A stretch of DNA of 64,000 nucleotides. Origin: Ceratobasidium sp. AG-K. Its lineage: Eukaryota > Basidiomycota > Agaricomycetes > Cantharellales > Ceratobasidiaceae. The notes below the pieces were generated by a model that did not search any database, had not been told where the DNA came from, and saw only the letters and a list, made by a program, of their open reading frames with translations. Position 1 is the stretch's first letter. Each line of letters begins with the position of its first letter. Position numbers and translations under genes: made by a program. This document shows, one piece after another, positions 11,385-23,154 of the stretch. The stretch spans positions 7,192,001 to 7,256,000 of the forward strand of contig JAWNGF010000001.1 in NCBI GenBank assembly GCA_037039685.1, in the 5' to 3' direction.

Positions 11385-13700
11385 ATGCCTCTAAGTGCGC
11401 TACCGACTCCGTCAGTCCCAGTACATTTCCTTTTCAGCGCCAAGACCGATTCGTTACCAAGCCTTGATGACCTTGTACAATTGGAGTCTGAGCTTAGAGG
11501 TTTGCGTGATGAGGCAACAGCCCGCAAAGAGAAGGCCGAATCGGGCCTGCATGCTGTGGAAATGATATGGCGTCGAGCAAAGGAAAAATCTAGAGGGCTC
11601 GTGCGTGAACGAGACGCAAAGGCTAGAGACAATGATAGGGTTAAAGCCATCAAGCTTAAACGTGAAACCGGTTAGTACTCGCCACCCCCCTTGTGTATGT
11701 GGCAGATGTGACGAGAACCTTTTCATTTCGATTAGCGACTCCGACTCCTGATGCAGATGACTTTGACACCAAGTTTGGAAGCCATCCTAGTAGTAATGGT
11801 GTGGCGTCGAAAGGGTTGGGAAATCCGAACCGACACTTGTCGCATGGATCTTTGCAAAACAGAAAATCCAAAGTGGGAGGCAACAAGAAGCGGAAACATG
11901 CTGACAGTGATGGAGAGGGCTCAGATCACGGAGGTAAACATCGAGTAATTCGCCTCTGGATAATTTTTGATTTTTATCTGAACTAGCCATCGCGCATTCA
12001 CACAAGTCCAAAGCCAACGGATCCAAAGTACGTTAGCGCTACTTGCTATTTATTTCAATAATCACCAATAACTTACGCTTCCTCGCAGCTGGGAGGATCC
12101 CAAGCTAATCCTCGAGTCGCTGAGGACTTTACGTTGCCAAATCGCGAGATCGTACCGCCACAGCCTAACCTCGCCGTACTATCAATATTCCCCTACCTCC
12201 ACCAAAACTTAGGTAAATTAACTCGGGCATGTAGACACGAATGATGAAACTTATTATTCCATTACTCCAGATGACTTTGCACCCCCCAAATTCGAAAAGG
12301 CATCGTCAAGTCGCTATAATTCGAACTTACCTTCAGTCGCTTCGACGTCCACTCAGCCCGAAACCCGAGAGGATGTCTATGCGGCCAGATCGGCGATGGA
12401 TAGCAATCCATTGTCAGTTATGGATGATTTTTCTGCAGCGCGGCAGCCACCGAATCAGACCACGATCCACGCCTTTTGGACAGCGGCTGATCCTTGGATT
12501 AAGCCCTTGGGCCTCGAAGACCTTGCAAATCTCGAACTCGAGGTTTGTTTCGCTCCTGATATGCTGCGGACTGTACTCAACTGAGATATGACTATCCAGG
12601 GTGACGACATCCAACCATATGAATTTGTTCCCCTAGGTCGACATTACCTAGATCGCTGGGACGATGAAGACACGCAAGCCTTTGCCGAAGAGCTTGGAGC
12701 ACCATCCGCATCAATGTCTGCCCTCGCCACTAATTCTGTTACCTCCGCGTTGGGCGGCGATTCTCTTCACCAGCCTTGGGATCCCGCATCAATAAGCCCC
12801 GAAGATCTCGTGCGAGACGAACGTAGTCTGGGTGTAGTACGAGCTCGGTTATTGGCCGCATTTTTACCCGTCCCAGGCGGTGTTGTGATCGGAAAGGAAG
12901 ACGGTGGCGGCGAGGGAGACGAGCGTGAAAAGGAACGTCGGGCGGGGACTGGCTCGGCAGACGTGATGGGTGTCCTTGACGTACCCGATTTAGAGGACCG
13001 ACTAAGGGCCGAAGCGAGTGCAATTGGTTTGCTGGGAGATGACGAAGTGAGTATGAGTGTTTCGGTTGGTTTTGTCCACTGGCTGTGCTTTGTACTAATG
13101 GGCCTATTTTCAAAGTCGGAACCAATCATCCCAGCTGACGACGAGATTGCTTCTACTCTTCGTCGACTGCAACGCGTCCTGAGAGCCCAGTCGGCCCTCA
13201 ACTTGGCGCGCAAACAGATTTTGCAGGATCGCGCGCATGATGCGCTCGCTTACGCCGAATACCGGTCGACACTTCGCACGACACTCGACAGGCCCATCGT
13301 GACATCTTATACCAAGATTCTCCGTTCCGCTGCTGCCAAGCCTGGTAAAAAGGGCAAGAACAAGGTCATCGCTAGTAACTTGGCTGCCAATGAGGAAAAG
13401 ATTTCCGCGGGTGGTGTGCCATTAGAGCTGCCCCCAGAATTGGTGGAGAGATTGCGACTGAGGAAGAGATTTGTCGATTCAGTCGGGGCAATGTTGAGGG
13501 ATGATGGTGACGACGAGGACAAGCTGCGAGGTCGAGTAGCGATGGTATTGTTTCCAACACCTACGTTGTTGCCGCGGAGGAGCATATATGAGGGTGTCGA
13601 GGAGCAGGTCGAAAAGGAGCTTGGATGGCCCTTTCAATCGGTCGTAGCTGGCGTCATCGAAGCTGGGCCAGGTGCGAGTGGTGCGAATGGCGCATCGTGA
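11385..13700 (+). CDS. ADA3: SAGA/ADA histone acetyltransferase module subunit Ada3 (Ngg1)
   Basis: Likely the Ada3/Ngg1 subunit that joins Ada2 and Gcn5 in the SAGA and ADA acetyltransferase complexes in the nucleus. The N-terminus has a short leader and a coiled coil (LPSLDDLVQLESELRGLRDE). A central TIHAFWTAADPWIKPLGLED segment is typical of the family, and the C-terminal ADDEIASTLRRLQRVLRAQ helix continues into the conserved Ada3 C-terminal domain. Seven exons are supported by introns 11671-11735, 11934-11986, 12028-12088, 12213-12270, 12543-12599 and 13047-13115; they sum to 1953 nt, giving 650 aa, comparable with yeast Ngg1 (702). There is a Lys-rich patch after exon 2. Assignment rests on motif layout, not on a search. 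An unrelated nuclear coiled-coil protein is the main alternative. Confidence 0.7.
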
Positions 13701-13972
13701 TTCGACGAGTCTTGTGTTTCGTGTGTGCTCTGCGATTTCCTTTATTATATTTTCTTCATTTCCGTTTCCCCTGCTGTGACGATCATCTCTCCATCCGACT
13801 CTCCGTTTGCCGCTGTCTGTACATTACTGCCCCTCAGTGGGTAATGTTTTCTGGTTCCTGGACTCTCTACGATTTGGGTGCTTGGAAATATAGTTCACCG
13901 TGTTCGCGCTCCTACTCTAAATCTACATGAATTATGGCAATAATAGCACTAAGAGCTAATGTCCGCGAATGA

Positions 13973-14969
13973 CTACGCTTCACTCTCGGCCTTTCTCTTT
14001 TTCTTCCCCTTTTTTGTAGCCGCCTCCACGATCTCACTTGTCTCAGCTGTGATATTGGCATTGCTGGATTTCTTACGCGGTTTCTTAACCTCCGTAGTTT
14101 CTTCTGTGTCGACGTCCATGCTCTCAACCTTTCCCTTCTCTTTACCCTTACTCTTCTTGTTTTGTTTGGGTGGGACGGGCTCTACCTCAACAGCCTGTTT
14201 CTTGTGCTTCTTCTTGGGGCTCGGAGACTCGATTTGGGCTTGCTGGTCGAGCTCCATTGCAGAAGAAGACAAGGGGGGAGAAGGAGGCGTGGCACCAATT
14301 GGAGCAAATGAATGTTTGAGTCGGTCGGTCGGTTGAGCTCTTCGAGAAGGTTGGGGTGCTAGAGCGGAGGTGGACGGCGTTGGAGTCGGATCTTGTGGTG
14401 TCAGGATGAGATGTTTGAGTGGTTTAGGTGCTGAAAGGCAGCGAGCGAGTCAGTGAAGGCGTTTGCCGTATATGTCTGCACGCACTGATGTAAAGCGCCC
14501 CTGTATCATCCTTCTTTGGTACCAAACACTGCAAATTTTGCATCTCCTCTCCGCCAAATGTGTCCCTCCCACCAACTGTCCGTAATGCAAAGCTAGCAGG
14601 GCCTGTTTTGAGGGTACCTGTTATTTCTCCATCCTCATTTGACGGAAGCTTTAGTTTTAAACCAGCGAGGTCGGCAGGTTTGAACTGGGAAGCCGTTAGT
14701 TCATCGTGCGCCTGAAATGTGAAGTGACACGACCTACACCTGCTGGTATCCTGATAGCCCATATGTCAACATCCGGGTCATTATTGAGAGTAGTCCATTC
14801 GAATCCTGTGGAAGTCGCTTCCTCGTCTACCGAGGTAATCTTTTTCATGGACTTGGGAGGCTTGTACGATCTGCGGAACACTTGATAATAAGCAGATGAC
14901 AAGAACAGGGGTATATGGCCACTCTCACAGGTCTACTGCCCCTTCGTTTCTCGCTGTAGTTGCCGACAT
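13973..14969 (-). CDS. RPA34: RNA polymerase I subunit A34.5 (RPA34)-like protein
   Basis: Probable Rpa34 (A34.5), which with A49 forms a TFIIF-like module on RNA polymerase I in the nucleolus. The N-terminus, MSATTARNEGAVDL, joins through an intron near 14875-14925 to SYKPPKSMKKITSVDEEATS. The core FKPADLAGLKLKLPSNEDGE and ASFALRTVGGRDTFGGEEM match the beta-barrel part of the family. The tail from about 14280 down to the stop is Lys-rich and low in complexity (SPKKKHKKQAVE; AATKKGKKKRKAESEA), which is characteristic of Rpa34 C-termini. Introns also lie near 14695 and 14430-14480. The call is based on motif and composition; these proteins diverge fast, so confidence is moderate. Confidence 0.62.
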
Positions 14970-15209
14970 GTCAATCCACCTGATACTGTCGGTTGTGGCT
15001 GAGCTTGGCAGGATGATCGACTGAGCAAACTTGAATCCTGTGGACCCTGTGTGGCTGTGAGCACTGTACCTTGCTTTTACTTTCTCTCAACCACCACAAC
15101 GCGTCGTTCCGTCATAGGCTCGGACCCGACAACGAATGTTTTGCTTTACGACGTGACTTCAACATCCAGAATATATCTGGCTATTATTGTACTCTAGACT
15201 AGCTCCGAC
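14970..15209. promoter_or_regulatory. Shared divergent promoter, RPA34 / SLC41-like
   Basis: Only 240 bp separate the two divergent start codons, so both promoters must lie here or overlap. No specific factor site was identified. Confidence 0.45.
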
Positions 15210-17201
15210 ATGGCGCCTTCGGAAACGCACGAGCTCGGCACCCTTGGCTCGCACCTAGGATCCGCCAATGGGCTTTACCAAAATGACGATGCAAGGTTAT
15301 CGAGACACTCAATCGATCGCCACATTAGCGATGATGAGGGAAGTGACGACGGTAATGATCAAGACGGTGCAGGTGCCGCGTTACTTGGAGGGCACACCAG
15401 ATCGGATTCAGGAGTCGCAAATGCCATATCTGAGCCGGAGGGGGCGAGTGAAGTCATTAGAGGTATCATTAGAGAGGTATGTGTCTATTCAAGCACTGCT
15501 CACATGCACGTTGAGGCTAAGCTATGCAATGCGTGGACGCCAAGACAGCTCCCACACTCTTTCTTACGGTTCTCGGCATGATGTTTACTGGTGCGTTATT
15601 ACAGCGCGTAACGGTATGTCGAAAACTCCGGATCTCGTAACCCGTCGACTCACCTGTAAATTAGCACTGGCGACCTATGCGTTCCGTTGACGAGCTATTT
15701 ATCCTTATTCCGATGCTCAACAATTTAAAGGGCAACCTCGAACTTGTTCTTTCAGCGCGTCTGGCAACCGCATCCCATATTGGAGTACTCGACCGCCGCT
15801 CAAGTAGGCGTACTTTGATTGGTGGAAGCTTGTCGTTGTTGCAGTTACAGGCGCTATGCGTTAGTGCGTTGGCTGCAATCGTCTCGTTCCTCATCGGTCT
15901 GGCTCTCCCAGATACCGATGTTGCCTCTGGGAGTACAGGAGAAAAAGTGGGCGGCGAAGAGGGTGGACGGAGCAAACGATGGCTCGGAGCAAAGAAACGT
16001 ATTCGCGACCTGGTTCGGATGGCGGCGCATAAGACTCAAAAGGTTAGCGAGTCTGATCGTACAAAGTCTGGAGGGAGAGAGTAAGTCAACCGAGCTTGAC
16101 CCAGATGAGGCCCACTAACTGGTCTGCTCGCGTAGGTTCATAGTAGTTCTAGCCACTGCCATGTCCTCAGCTTGTTTGTCAGGCCTGATACTGGGATCGT
16201 TCATGTGCTCCATTGTGCTATTGTGTCGAAGGTTTAAGCTGGATCCAGGTATGCGAGTTCAAACAAGTAGTTGTGATTGGTTTAACTTTGATTGGCAGAC
16301 AACATTGCACCCCCATTGGCTTCATGTCTGGGCGACTTGGTCACTCTTACCCTCACAGCGCTTACATCAACGCTCTTCTTTTACACCTCAGGGCGGCCTC
16401 AGATCCTACCATCCCCAGCCAGCCCTGCTAACAATACAACCACTGCGTCGATTGAAACTCGTTTCTTCCAAGACTCTGGTACACCGACGACAACGTCTGG
16501 CTCTTTCCCCCTTTTCCCATTCCTTACTGCACTAGCCTTGCTCCTCGTAATTCCATTCGCCTTTAAGCTCTGTATGCAACTCACGTTTTCCCGCCCTCTT
16601 ATCCGGGATGGGTGGACCCCGCTTATAGTTGCCATGGCCATCGAGTCTGGTACGGGTATCGTACTCGACTGGTACGTCGGCAGATATCGTGGATTCGGCC
16701 TCCTTGCCGTCGTTATGACTGGACTTCCAGGCAGCGTGGGGGCCGTGTTTGTCAGTCGTCTTGGGACCGAGTTACACCAGAGCGAAACCCATCCTAGCAA
16801 AAAGCAAGACGGCGGAAATCCAAAGCTGGTCTCGTTTACACTCTTTGCTGTGGGCATCCCTGTGTTATTATCCTATCTATTATTTGTCTGGGGTGCGGGG
16901 TGGCTGCCTCTACCTTTTGGTTTTGTAGCTTTGTTTGTTGGGATTTTCGCGATTACGGTGAGTTGAAACCCAACTACATTTGAGCGCATCAACCTGACTT
17001 TTGGTTTCAATTGCGTAGGTCGCCGCCGCGCTAATACTCGCATATTATCTTACACATCTGTTCTGGAAACGTGGGTTGGATCCAGATGCATACTGTTTGC
17101 CAGTGCACAGCGCACTGGTAGACTTGATCGGCCAGCTATTGTTGGTTGCGTGTTATGAGTTGGCGAATGCACTTGGGAACGATGTAAAGATTAGTAGATA
17201 A
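15210..17201 (+). CDS. SLC41/MgtE-family divalent cation transporter
   Basis: A polytopic membrane protein, probably transporting Mg2+ or a related divalent cation. The N-terminal ~85 residues are acidic and soluble. After introns near 15478-15545 and 15615-15665 the first MgtE half begins with TAPTLFLTVLGMMFTGALLQ and FILIPMLNNLKGNLELVLSA, the family hallmark for the pore helices. The second half starts DNIAPPLASCLGDLVTLTLT and repeats the same pattern. The end has LDPDAYCLPVHSALVDLIGQ, a common SLC41 C-terminal helix, before the stop at 17199-17201. The two-half architecture matches SLC41 rather than bacterial MgtE, and no CBS domains are seen. Further introns are near 16082-16136, 16247-16300 and 16962-17018. 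Plasma-membrane versus organelle location cannot be told. Confidence 0.82.
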
Positions 17202-17562
17202 ATTTATGCCACTTTTCTTGACGGATTTTCGCTTTCCGCTGCGACACGGGCCGCATTGGTGTTCCAGAATTCTCCACCCATCGCTTTCAGGTTGAGCACT
17301 CCCAATCGAGTATCGCCCAAATACGTCACAATAAGCGCCCGCCACCCCTGAGCGTGACCTCTATCTCTAATACCATCGCCTGTCTCAAGCCACCACTGTC
17401 CCATAACACGGGCCTGCATTTCCAGTCAGGTGTATTCTGCTACCCTTTCACGAGCTCCACACATAATAGAACTCGCCTCCTAGTTTCTCGCCTCGGAAAC
17501 CCCTCAACCTCCTACGAACAACCTAGCGTATTCCACCGCAGTCTATATATCACTCAGCAACC
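17202..17562. other. Short intergenic region / SNF7 promoter
   Basis: Holds the 3' end of the transporter gene and about 360 bp upstream of SNF7, including a pyrimidine-rich stretch just before its ATG. No other feature seen. Confidence 0.4.
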
Positions 17563-18599
17563 ATGTCGGGTTGGATGTCTTATTTCACTGGCAAGAAGGA
17601 CTCTCGCCAGACCGCTCGAGATGCAATTGTCAATACCCGACAGCACCTGGCGGTGTTGGACAAGAAGGAGGAGAACCTACAGCGCAAGATTGATGAGGAG
17701 ATGAAGAAAGCCAAGGCGAATGCTGTCAACAACAAGACTGGTAGGTCACAACGACTGTTCGGCCGCTGGGTTGGTGTAGACCGGCTTTGGTTTGACGAAG
17801 GGCTCTACCCTTGTCTTGTGTGAGCTTCGAATCGGGTTTGCTAACCTAGATTGGTATATGTTTAGCTGCGACGGCTGCGCTACGACGGAAGAAGTTGCAT
17901 GAGGCTGAGCTCGAGAAGTTGTACGGCCAACGAATGACACTTGAGACGCAGGTGTGTTACCTCCTGTCTATCTACGCCATTTCCCCACGGTCGTTCCGGA
18001 TGCCCGTATCATCTTCTGGACGAGTGGTGTTGCCTGCTTGACAACTTGAGCTAACTCGGACTCTGATTGTTTTATAGTTGAACGCAATTGAGAATGCAAA
18101 CCTGAATGCGGAGACTATGGCCGCCATGAAGCAAGGAGCCCAGGCTTTGCGCGACATTCATGGAAACCTGTGCGTTCGACCTTGCTATACTTTACAGACC
18201 GTTTAGTTTACCCGTCCCCTCGCAGCACGATCGACAAGGTCGACGCCACGATGGACCAAGTCCGCGAACAGATGGAGCTTACCAACGAGATCTCCGAGGC
18301 CATCTCAAATCCTTTGGCTGCAGGTGGAGTCGACATCGACGAGGTCAGATATAACATACATGCCTATTTAACAGCTATTGACGTATCTGACGTCACTACA
18401 GGACGACCTCAAGAACGAACTCGCCGAACTCGAGCAGGAAGAGCTCAACGACCGGCTCATGGGTGCGGATCGCGTTCCGATACACACACCAGCCGTTACC
18501 GCCGGCCCAAGCACTGTATCTGCGGGCCGCTCGAAAGCGGAAGAGGAGGATGCAGAGGAACGCGAGTTGAGAGAGTTACAAGCTGCTCTTGCTATGTAA
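17563..18599 (+). CDS. SNF7: ESCRT-III subunit Snf7/Vps32
   Basis: The main filament-forming ESCRT-III subunit, acting at endosomes in multivesicular body formation and membrane scission. The spliced protein starts MSGWMSYFTGKKDSRQTARD, has the basic first helix followed by LRRKKLHEAELEKLYGQRMT and LNAIENANLNAETMAAMKQG, and ends with an acidic tail with the MIM2-like ERELRELQAALAM. Five exons are supported by introns 17741-17865, 17952-18077, 18170-18225 and 18344-18401; they sum to 672 nt, giving 223 aa, close to other Snf7 proteins (about 220-240). The first two introns (125 and 126 bp) are longer than is usual here. It converges with RRP46, whose stop is 168 bp away. Confidence 0.92.
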
Positions 18600-18767
18600 T
18601 TCGGCCACTTCGCATCATCGACAGTTTAGAGCCATCTTTTTTCGGAGTGTGCTGAGGAGACCTTCTTTTAATTCCCCTGTTATTTGTAGTAATGTAAATC
18701 TATCTAGGCCAGATAACAGGTTTTGTTCGTGAAATTCATCCTGTTTCGATCTCTGAATACAGGTTGC

Positions 18768-19687
18768 CTATTGCGAAAGTTCCATTGCAGAGCCGGCTGC
18801 TTGCTTGCCAAATGGCTTTCCCCGCGTCAGGAGCGATTCGTGTATGAGATTGAGAATCTGCCTTGCCCCGGCTCGCGCGAGCGTTACCACTTGTTCGTAC
18901 TGAATTACGCGAGCATAAGTTCTTTTCAGACCCAATGCAACATAGAGACGTACCTCCTGCTTGGTTGTCGCACCCTTCCAATCCGCCCATACCACATCTC
19001 CCTCGGGGGCCTCGCCTTCAGAGAAAAAGAATGCAAAGCAACCCGCCCGTACACATTCTCCATCCGCTGGGTCCAAGACAGGGGTACCATCGCCAGATAT
19101 CCCTACAGCTGCCGCACAGACCACCCCACGCATTGGAATGCTCGCAGCATTGAGTAAAGCCAGAGACGCAGCGTTGACATGAGCCGCAGCATGGCTGGCG
19201 GGATGCGAGCCGGCTGGCGAATATGCGCTTGCTGATATGGATGGAGAGGGGGAGAGTGATAGTATGGTAAGCTGGACGAGTGAACGAGGATGCCGATTCA
19301 ACAGTAGAGTGGGTCGAAGGACGTCGTGGATGTGTTTGGCCAGCGCCTTTTCAGGTGTGGCTGGTAGGGTGGATTCAGTGTGAGTAGGATGTTTGTGAAC
19401 CAAAATATCGTTATGGTACTCACCTGGGACCCCTGCTACTGGCCTAACCGCAACTTCAAAAGTCGCACGATCCGGTAGTTCTATCAACTGACGAACTTCA
19501 ACTGGGCCGGTAACCGATGCCAGCGCCCTGCAAGCACCTGCATTGGTTAGTATAAGCCCAATGACCTATGGGGCTGTGGTAACCTACCAAATGAGAACCT
19601 TGCACTTCCATCTACTCTAGCTAACCCTCCAACTTCAATTTCTACTTTTCTGTGCTCATCGTTTTTGCGCCCATCTGGTCGAGACAT
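18768..19687 (-). CDS. RRP46: RNA exosome core subunit Rrp46 (RNase PH fold)
   Basis: A structural subunit of the exosome ring, needed for nuclear and cytoplasmic 3'-5' RNA processing. The start MSRPDGRKNDEHRKVEIEVG and the GSARFSFG segment are typical of Rrp46/EXOSC5. After an intron at 19538-19587 the reading is ACRALASVTGPVEVRQ; a second intron (about 19365-19421) removes an in-frame stretch before ATPEKALAKHIHDVL. The single RNase PH domain runs on through HAAAHVNAASLALLNAASIP to the C-terminus. The start was chosen at 19687 because it gives the canonical N-terminus. Catalytic activity is not expected for eukaryotic Rrp46 in general. Confidence 0.83.
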
Positions 19688-19981
19688 CACAAACTTGGGA
19701 ATCAAATTGGCTTGTCGTCGATGTTAGGCGCGCAGCTTATCTAAACATCCCAAATCCGATCGCGCCCGACTCCGAGCGAGCCAGGTTCAAGCCAACGTAG
19801 CGAGGCAATTGATGTATATGCGGCGACATTGCATGAGACAGACATTCAAGACACGAAGTACCAGTTTAACCAGCGCCCTGTCGTTCGTTCACACATCCGC
19901 ACGTAATGGTTCCAACTAATTAAATTGTGCACCCAACTAGGATTGTGCGAACCATACTGCCTCTAACTGAACATCAGCATT

Positions 19982-20600
19982 TTAGTGGTGAGCCTCCGCC
20001 TTGGGGTGGTCCTGCTCGAGGAAGTGCAAGAACGCATTCGCAGATCCGACGTCACCCTGGGCCGCCGCTGCGGGAGTTGGGGCAGAAGGAGCATCCGCAA
20101 GCGTTGGCTCAGCGGCATCGTACGCGGCGAGCTCGGAAGCGAGGTCGGTGGGAGCAGAGGGAGGTGTGGGGGCCGAGGGCGTCTGGAATGATTTTACTGC
20201 ACCGACGTGGGCGTCCTTGGCCTAGATCGAGAAACACAGTTAGCTCGCTGAGATAACATCGCCAGGCCACCAGGAAAGTTTCCATCAGGCAGCATGGCAT
20301 AGGGAATGGTATAACGTTGCACGTACCTTGACGGGTGCCTTGTAGGCCTTGAGTTCACGGAGGTAAAGATCCTGGACAAGATCTATTCATGTTTATTCGA
20401 TCAGCCATGTAATGGGATTCAATGCAAAGGTTTGATGGCCATACCTTTTCGCGCAACCGCGGATGTAGAGAATTGTGCGACCTTGTGCGCGCGGCGGCAC
20501 TAGAAAATCCCACACAAAACTTAGCTTCTAGTGTCCCCATAATTCACATTTTAACTCGCAGACTTACGGCCATGAAGCTTTGACGGGCAATGGCAGACAT
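19982..20600 (-). CDS. ATP14: Mitochondrial F1Fo-ATP synthase subunit h (Atp14)
   Basis: A peripheral-stalk subunit of mitochondrial ATP synthase. Four exons (20600-20568, 20499-20445, 20382-20327, 20221-19982; introns of 68, 62 and 105 bp) sum to 384 nt, giving 127 aa, against 124 for yeast Atp14. The N-terminus MSAIARQSFMACRRAHKVAQ is Arg-rich, hydroxylated and lacks acids, as expected for a mitochondrial presequence. The mature part DLVQDLYLRELKAYKAPVK is the conserved block of the family; the rest is Ala/Pro-rich and ends FLHFLEQDHPKAEAHH. An in-frame ATG lies further upstream (20783) but would bury the presequence, so it was not used. Confidence 0.85.
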
Positions 20601-21145
20601 CTTTAATATACCGGGAGGGCTGAGCGTGTAGAATCGCACAGGTCGTTGTCGGGATCTCAGCAAGGGAATATCTTCAGGGAGTGGCGTGATTATGTTTACA
20701 GGTGTTAGACGGCGCTTACTAGACAGGTCGACCTGAAATTGAGGCATCAGTGCCGTCTCTCCTCTGAGTGGCTGAGGCATCATGTTCTTCCTTTGAATTA
20801 TTCTACTAGTTGTACACCCCTGTTTATTTAACTAAGTCAAGTGTCTTTGAACGATATCTAAGCGCCCGAGCTGCCATCTCGCACCGTTTCAGCGCTAGCA
20901 CCAGTTGAACCCGCCTGCGTGTCAGACTCGATCTATAAATCAGTTAGTTTGTTAAAGCTCCCCAGAGTGTCTTCAAATACGTACATGATGGGGGCCGATC
21001 CCCGAAGTTATTCATAGAACCCATTGAATAATGGCCTACCATGCAAGGTTCGTGTTAAGTAGACGACCCCATGGTCGGCATATGACTTACCACTGTTTTG
21101 AGCGGACGACATGCGACTGTGAGCAGTAGACACTACGGGAGACAG
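20601..21145. other. Intergenic region upstream of ATP14
   Basis: Contains the ATP14 promoter and the sequence after the stop codon of the first membrane gene. An in-frame extension of ATP14 up to 20783 is open but is more likely 5' UTR. Nothing else seen. Confidence 0.4.
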
Positions 21146-22251
21146 TTAAAGCTTGGTCCAGTCACTAGAGTTAACTATTTGCTGCTTACTTAACCCCTGT
21201 GTTTCGCTTGCCACGCGCGAGTCCCTCAGGCTTGGCCTGGGTTCATGGTGGCTCGGCCTGTAGATCATTTGCCACACCCGGAGAACTACGAGTCTCAGGG
21301 GTACAATGACTAGAGTCAAAGCTAAAGTACTCCCAAAAGACCACTCTGGCCTAGGCCCAGGCGTGTGGCGGTTGACTTGCGTTTCGATAGTTGCCGTCAA
21401 CCCTCCAAGAACCAAGATGTACTCCAACAGCCAAAAGACGCCGAAGACGGCTGGGTCGACTTGCCCTCCCCAACCACTGGGAGAACACAGCGCAACTACT
21501 ACGCTAGCTATCCACACAAAGAAACTGGTGATTATGAAGAGCATGGCTGAGTTGAGGAGGGGGACTGCAGCAAATCCGAAGATGAAGTAACATAAAGTTG
21601 CGTTGTCAAAAAGGCCTATGGCGCACTGGGGCTGAAGGAAGTCATTTCGCCGAATCGTGACATAGAGACCATAACCTCCCATCAGACTGAAATGAACCGT
21701 GAACCACATCGAGTGGAGAAATATCCGACCCCAGAACGAAAACGTAGCCATTCTTCGTTTGTCCTTTCTCAAGATGTCAAAGACCTGGATCGCATGCCTT
21801 CAGGTTAGCATGCCTTTTCGCTGTTGGCTCGAGACACGCACCCATGCATGAATAACAAACCACATTCCAGTGAGAGTTATCAACCACAGCAGTAAGAGCA
21901 CTACGTGTGCATGAAAAAGGGTAAAATTCTTGATGATATGTTGGTGAATTAGTGCCGCCCCAATGAGCGCGATCCCGGTGAGGGTAGATGTGGCGACTGC
22001 CCGGTCCACATCCTTGACATGCTTTAGAACGATTTCGATATATCTGTCTCGAACACCCTCTGCTACTATTTGGCGCCGGTCTCCCGCAGACAACAAGGTC
22101 AGAAAGCCTAGTAATATAGAGCAACCCCCGTAAGAATAGATGGCAATCCGAGTCCCAAGTTCTATAACCCTACATTAGCCGAAGAAGTCCCACAAAAAAA
22201 AGGACACATACCAATTACGTCGGGGTTCGGGGCACTGCACAACTCAGACAT
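21146..22251 (-). CDS. Seven-helix membrane protein, tandem paralogue 1
   Basis: Not assignable to a known family by eye. Three exons (22251-22212, 22161-21842, 21784-21146) sum to 999 nt, giving 332 aa. The start is MSELCSAPNPDVIELGTRIA. Seven hydrophobic segments are visible: IAIYSYGGCSILLGFLTLL, TLTGIALIGAALIHQHII, the block ending LLLLWLITLTGMWFVIHAW, FTVHFSLMGGYGLYV, a long pair around FIFGFAAVPLLNSAMLFI, VFWLLEYILVLGGLTA and LALTLVIVPLRLVVL, followed by a hydrophilic tail of about 45 residues. A short N-terminus with a Cys and a polar C-terminus would fit a 7TM receptor-like topology, but no receptor family signature is present. Two same-strand paralogues lie directly upstream (23155-24317 and 25264-26421). 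Confidence 0.75.
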
Positions 22252-23154
22252 CTGAGCGGGTAATGTTAGTGGTATGAATATTCGGATCGTAGGAGTCCTA
22301 GTCTATAAGTATAAAGACCGACTGATCCTATAACATAAACCCAAATCAACGCTTTATGCAACAATCCAATGCTGTGTGGTTGCGCTTTGGAAAAATTTCT
22401 GGCAGGTTGAATGTAGACGCTTGAGCTAGCCAATCCGCGCAACAGAAGCTGAGACTCTCAGGTGGGTAAGAGGTAAAATGATAATATGATCGCTGTCATA
22501 CGTATCCCGCTTTTATGTTTAGCGCTACGGATTCGCATTGACAGGTGCACAGCCCGGAAACTGGGATGTTGTCAGATCCGTCCTCGAGCCGTATATGCGT
22601 CTGCACATGATCAATCGATTGACGCAGAGCGCGGCTAAATGCGCGTGTGGCGTTCAGTTTGTTTCCTATTATGGTGTTTGGGTGCCTGGTGTGCATCCGA
22701 ATCAGTGCATTGCCTCGGCCTCCCTTTAATTGGCCGTGTACGGTCTTGAGGATCCAAGTAGAGCATTTCGTGTAACAGGCGTAATAAGTTCAATAATTCT
22801 TCATTTCAATTATACACTTTAAAGTCCTTGATCTAATGTACAAGTTAATACACTTGATTCAAACCCCAGACATCATTCAGTCGGTGCGGGGGTATACATA
22901 TAATTCAGGATTCAATCGAAGAAAAAATATCGAAACGAACGGCTAGAATGACGATTCTTCAAATTCATTGAGTGACAACCAAAGTCTTAAATTCTCGGTG
23001 GCGGTCTACTCTGTTGTCAGCATTTGCACGATACTGTGAGTTACTCCTTACGTACAAGGAGGAGGTTTGTTGCTGCGTTTGGTAGCTCCTCGCGGAGGGT
23101 CTGTAGCAATTATCTGCGTGAGACACTGGTCCTAGAGGGTATATTAAGCGCAAG
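22252..23154. other. Intergenic region between membrane paralogues 1 and 2
   Basis: About 900 bp with no supported gene. A possible alternative 3' end for paralogue 2 (donor at the last codons, acceptor near 23105) would extend into this stretch, but the unspliced stop at 23155 already gives a complete frame. Confidence 0.4.

Noticed and set aside
20601..20783. N-terminal extension of ATP14
   Set aside because: It would place 61 extra residues before a good mitochondrial presequence; treated as 5' UTR.
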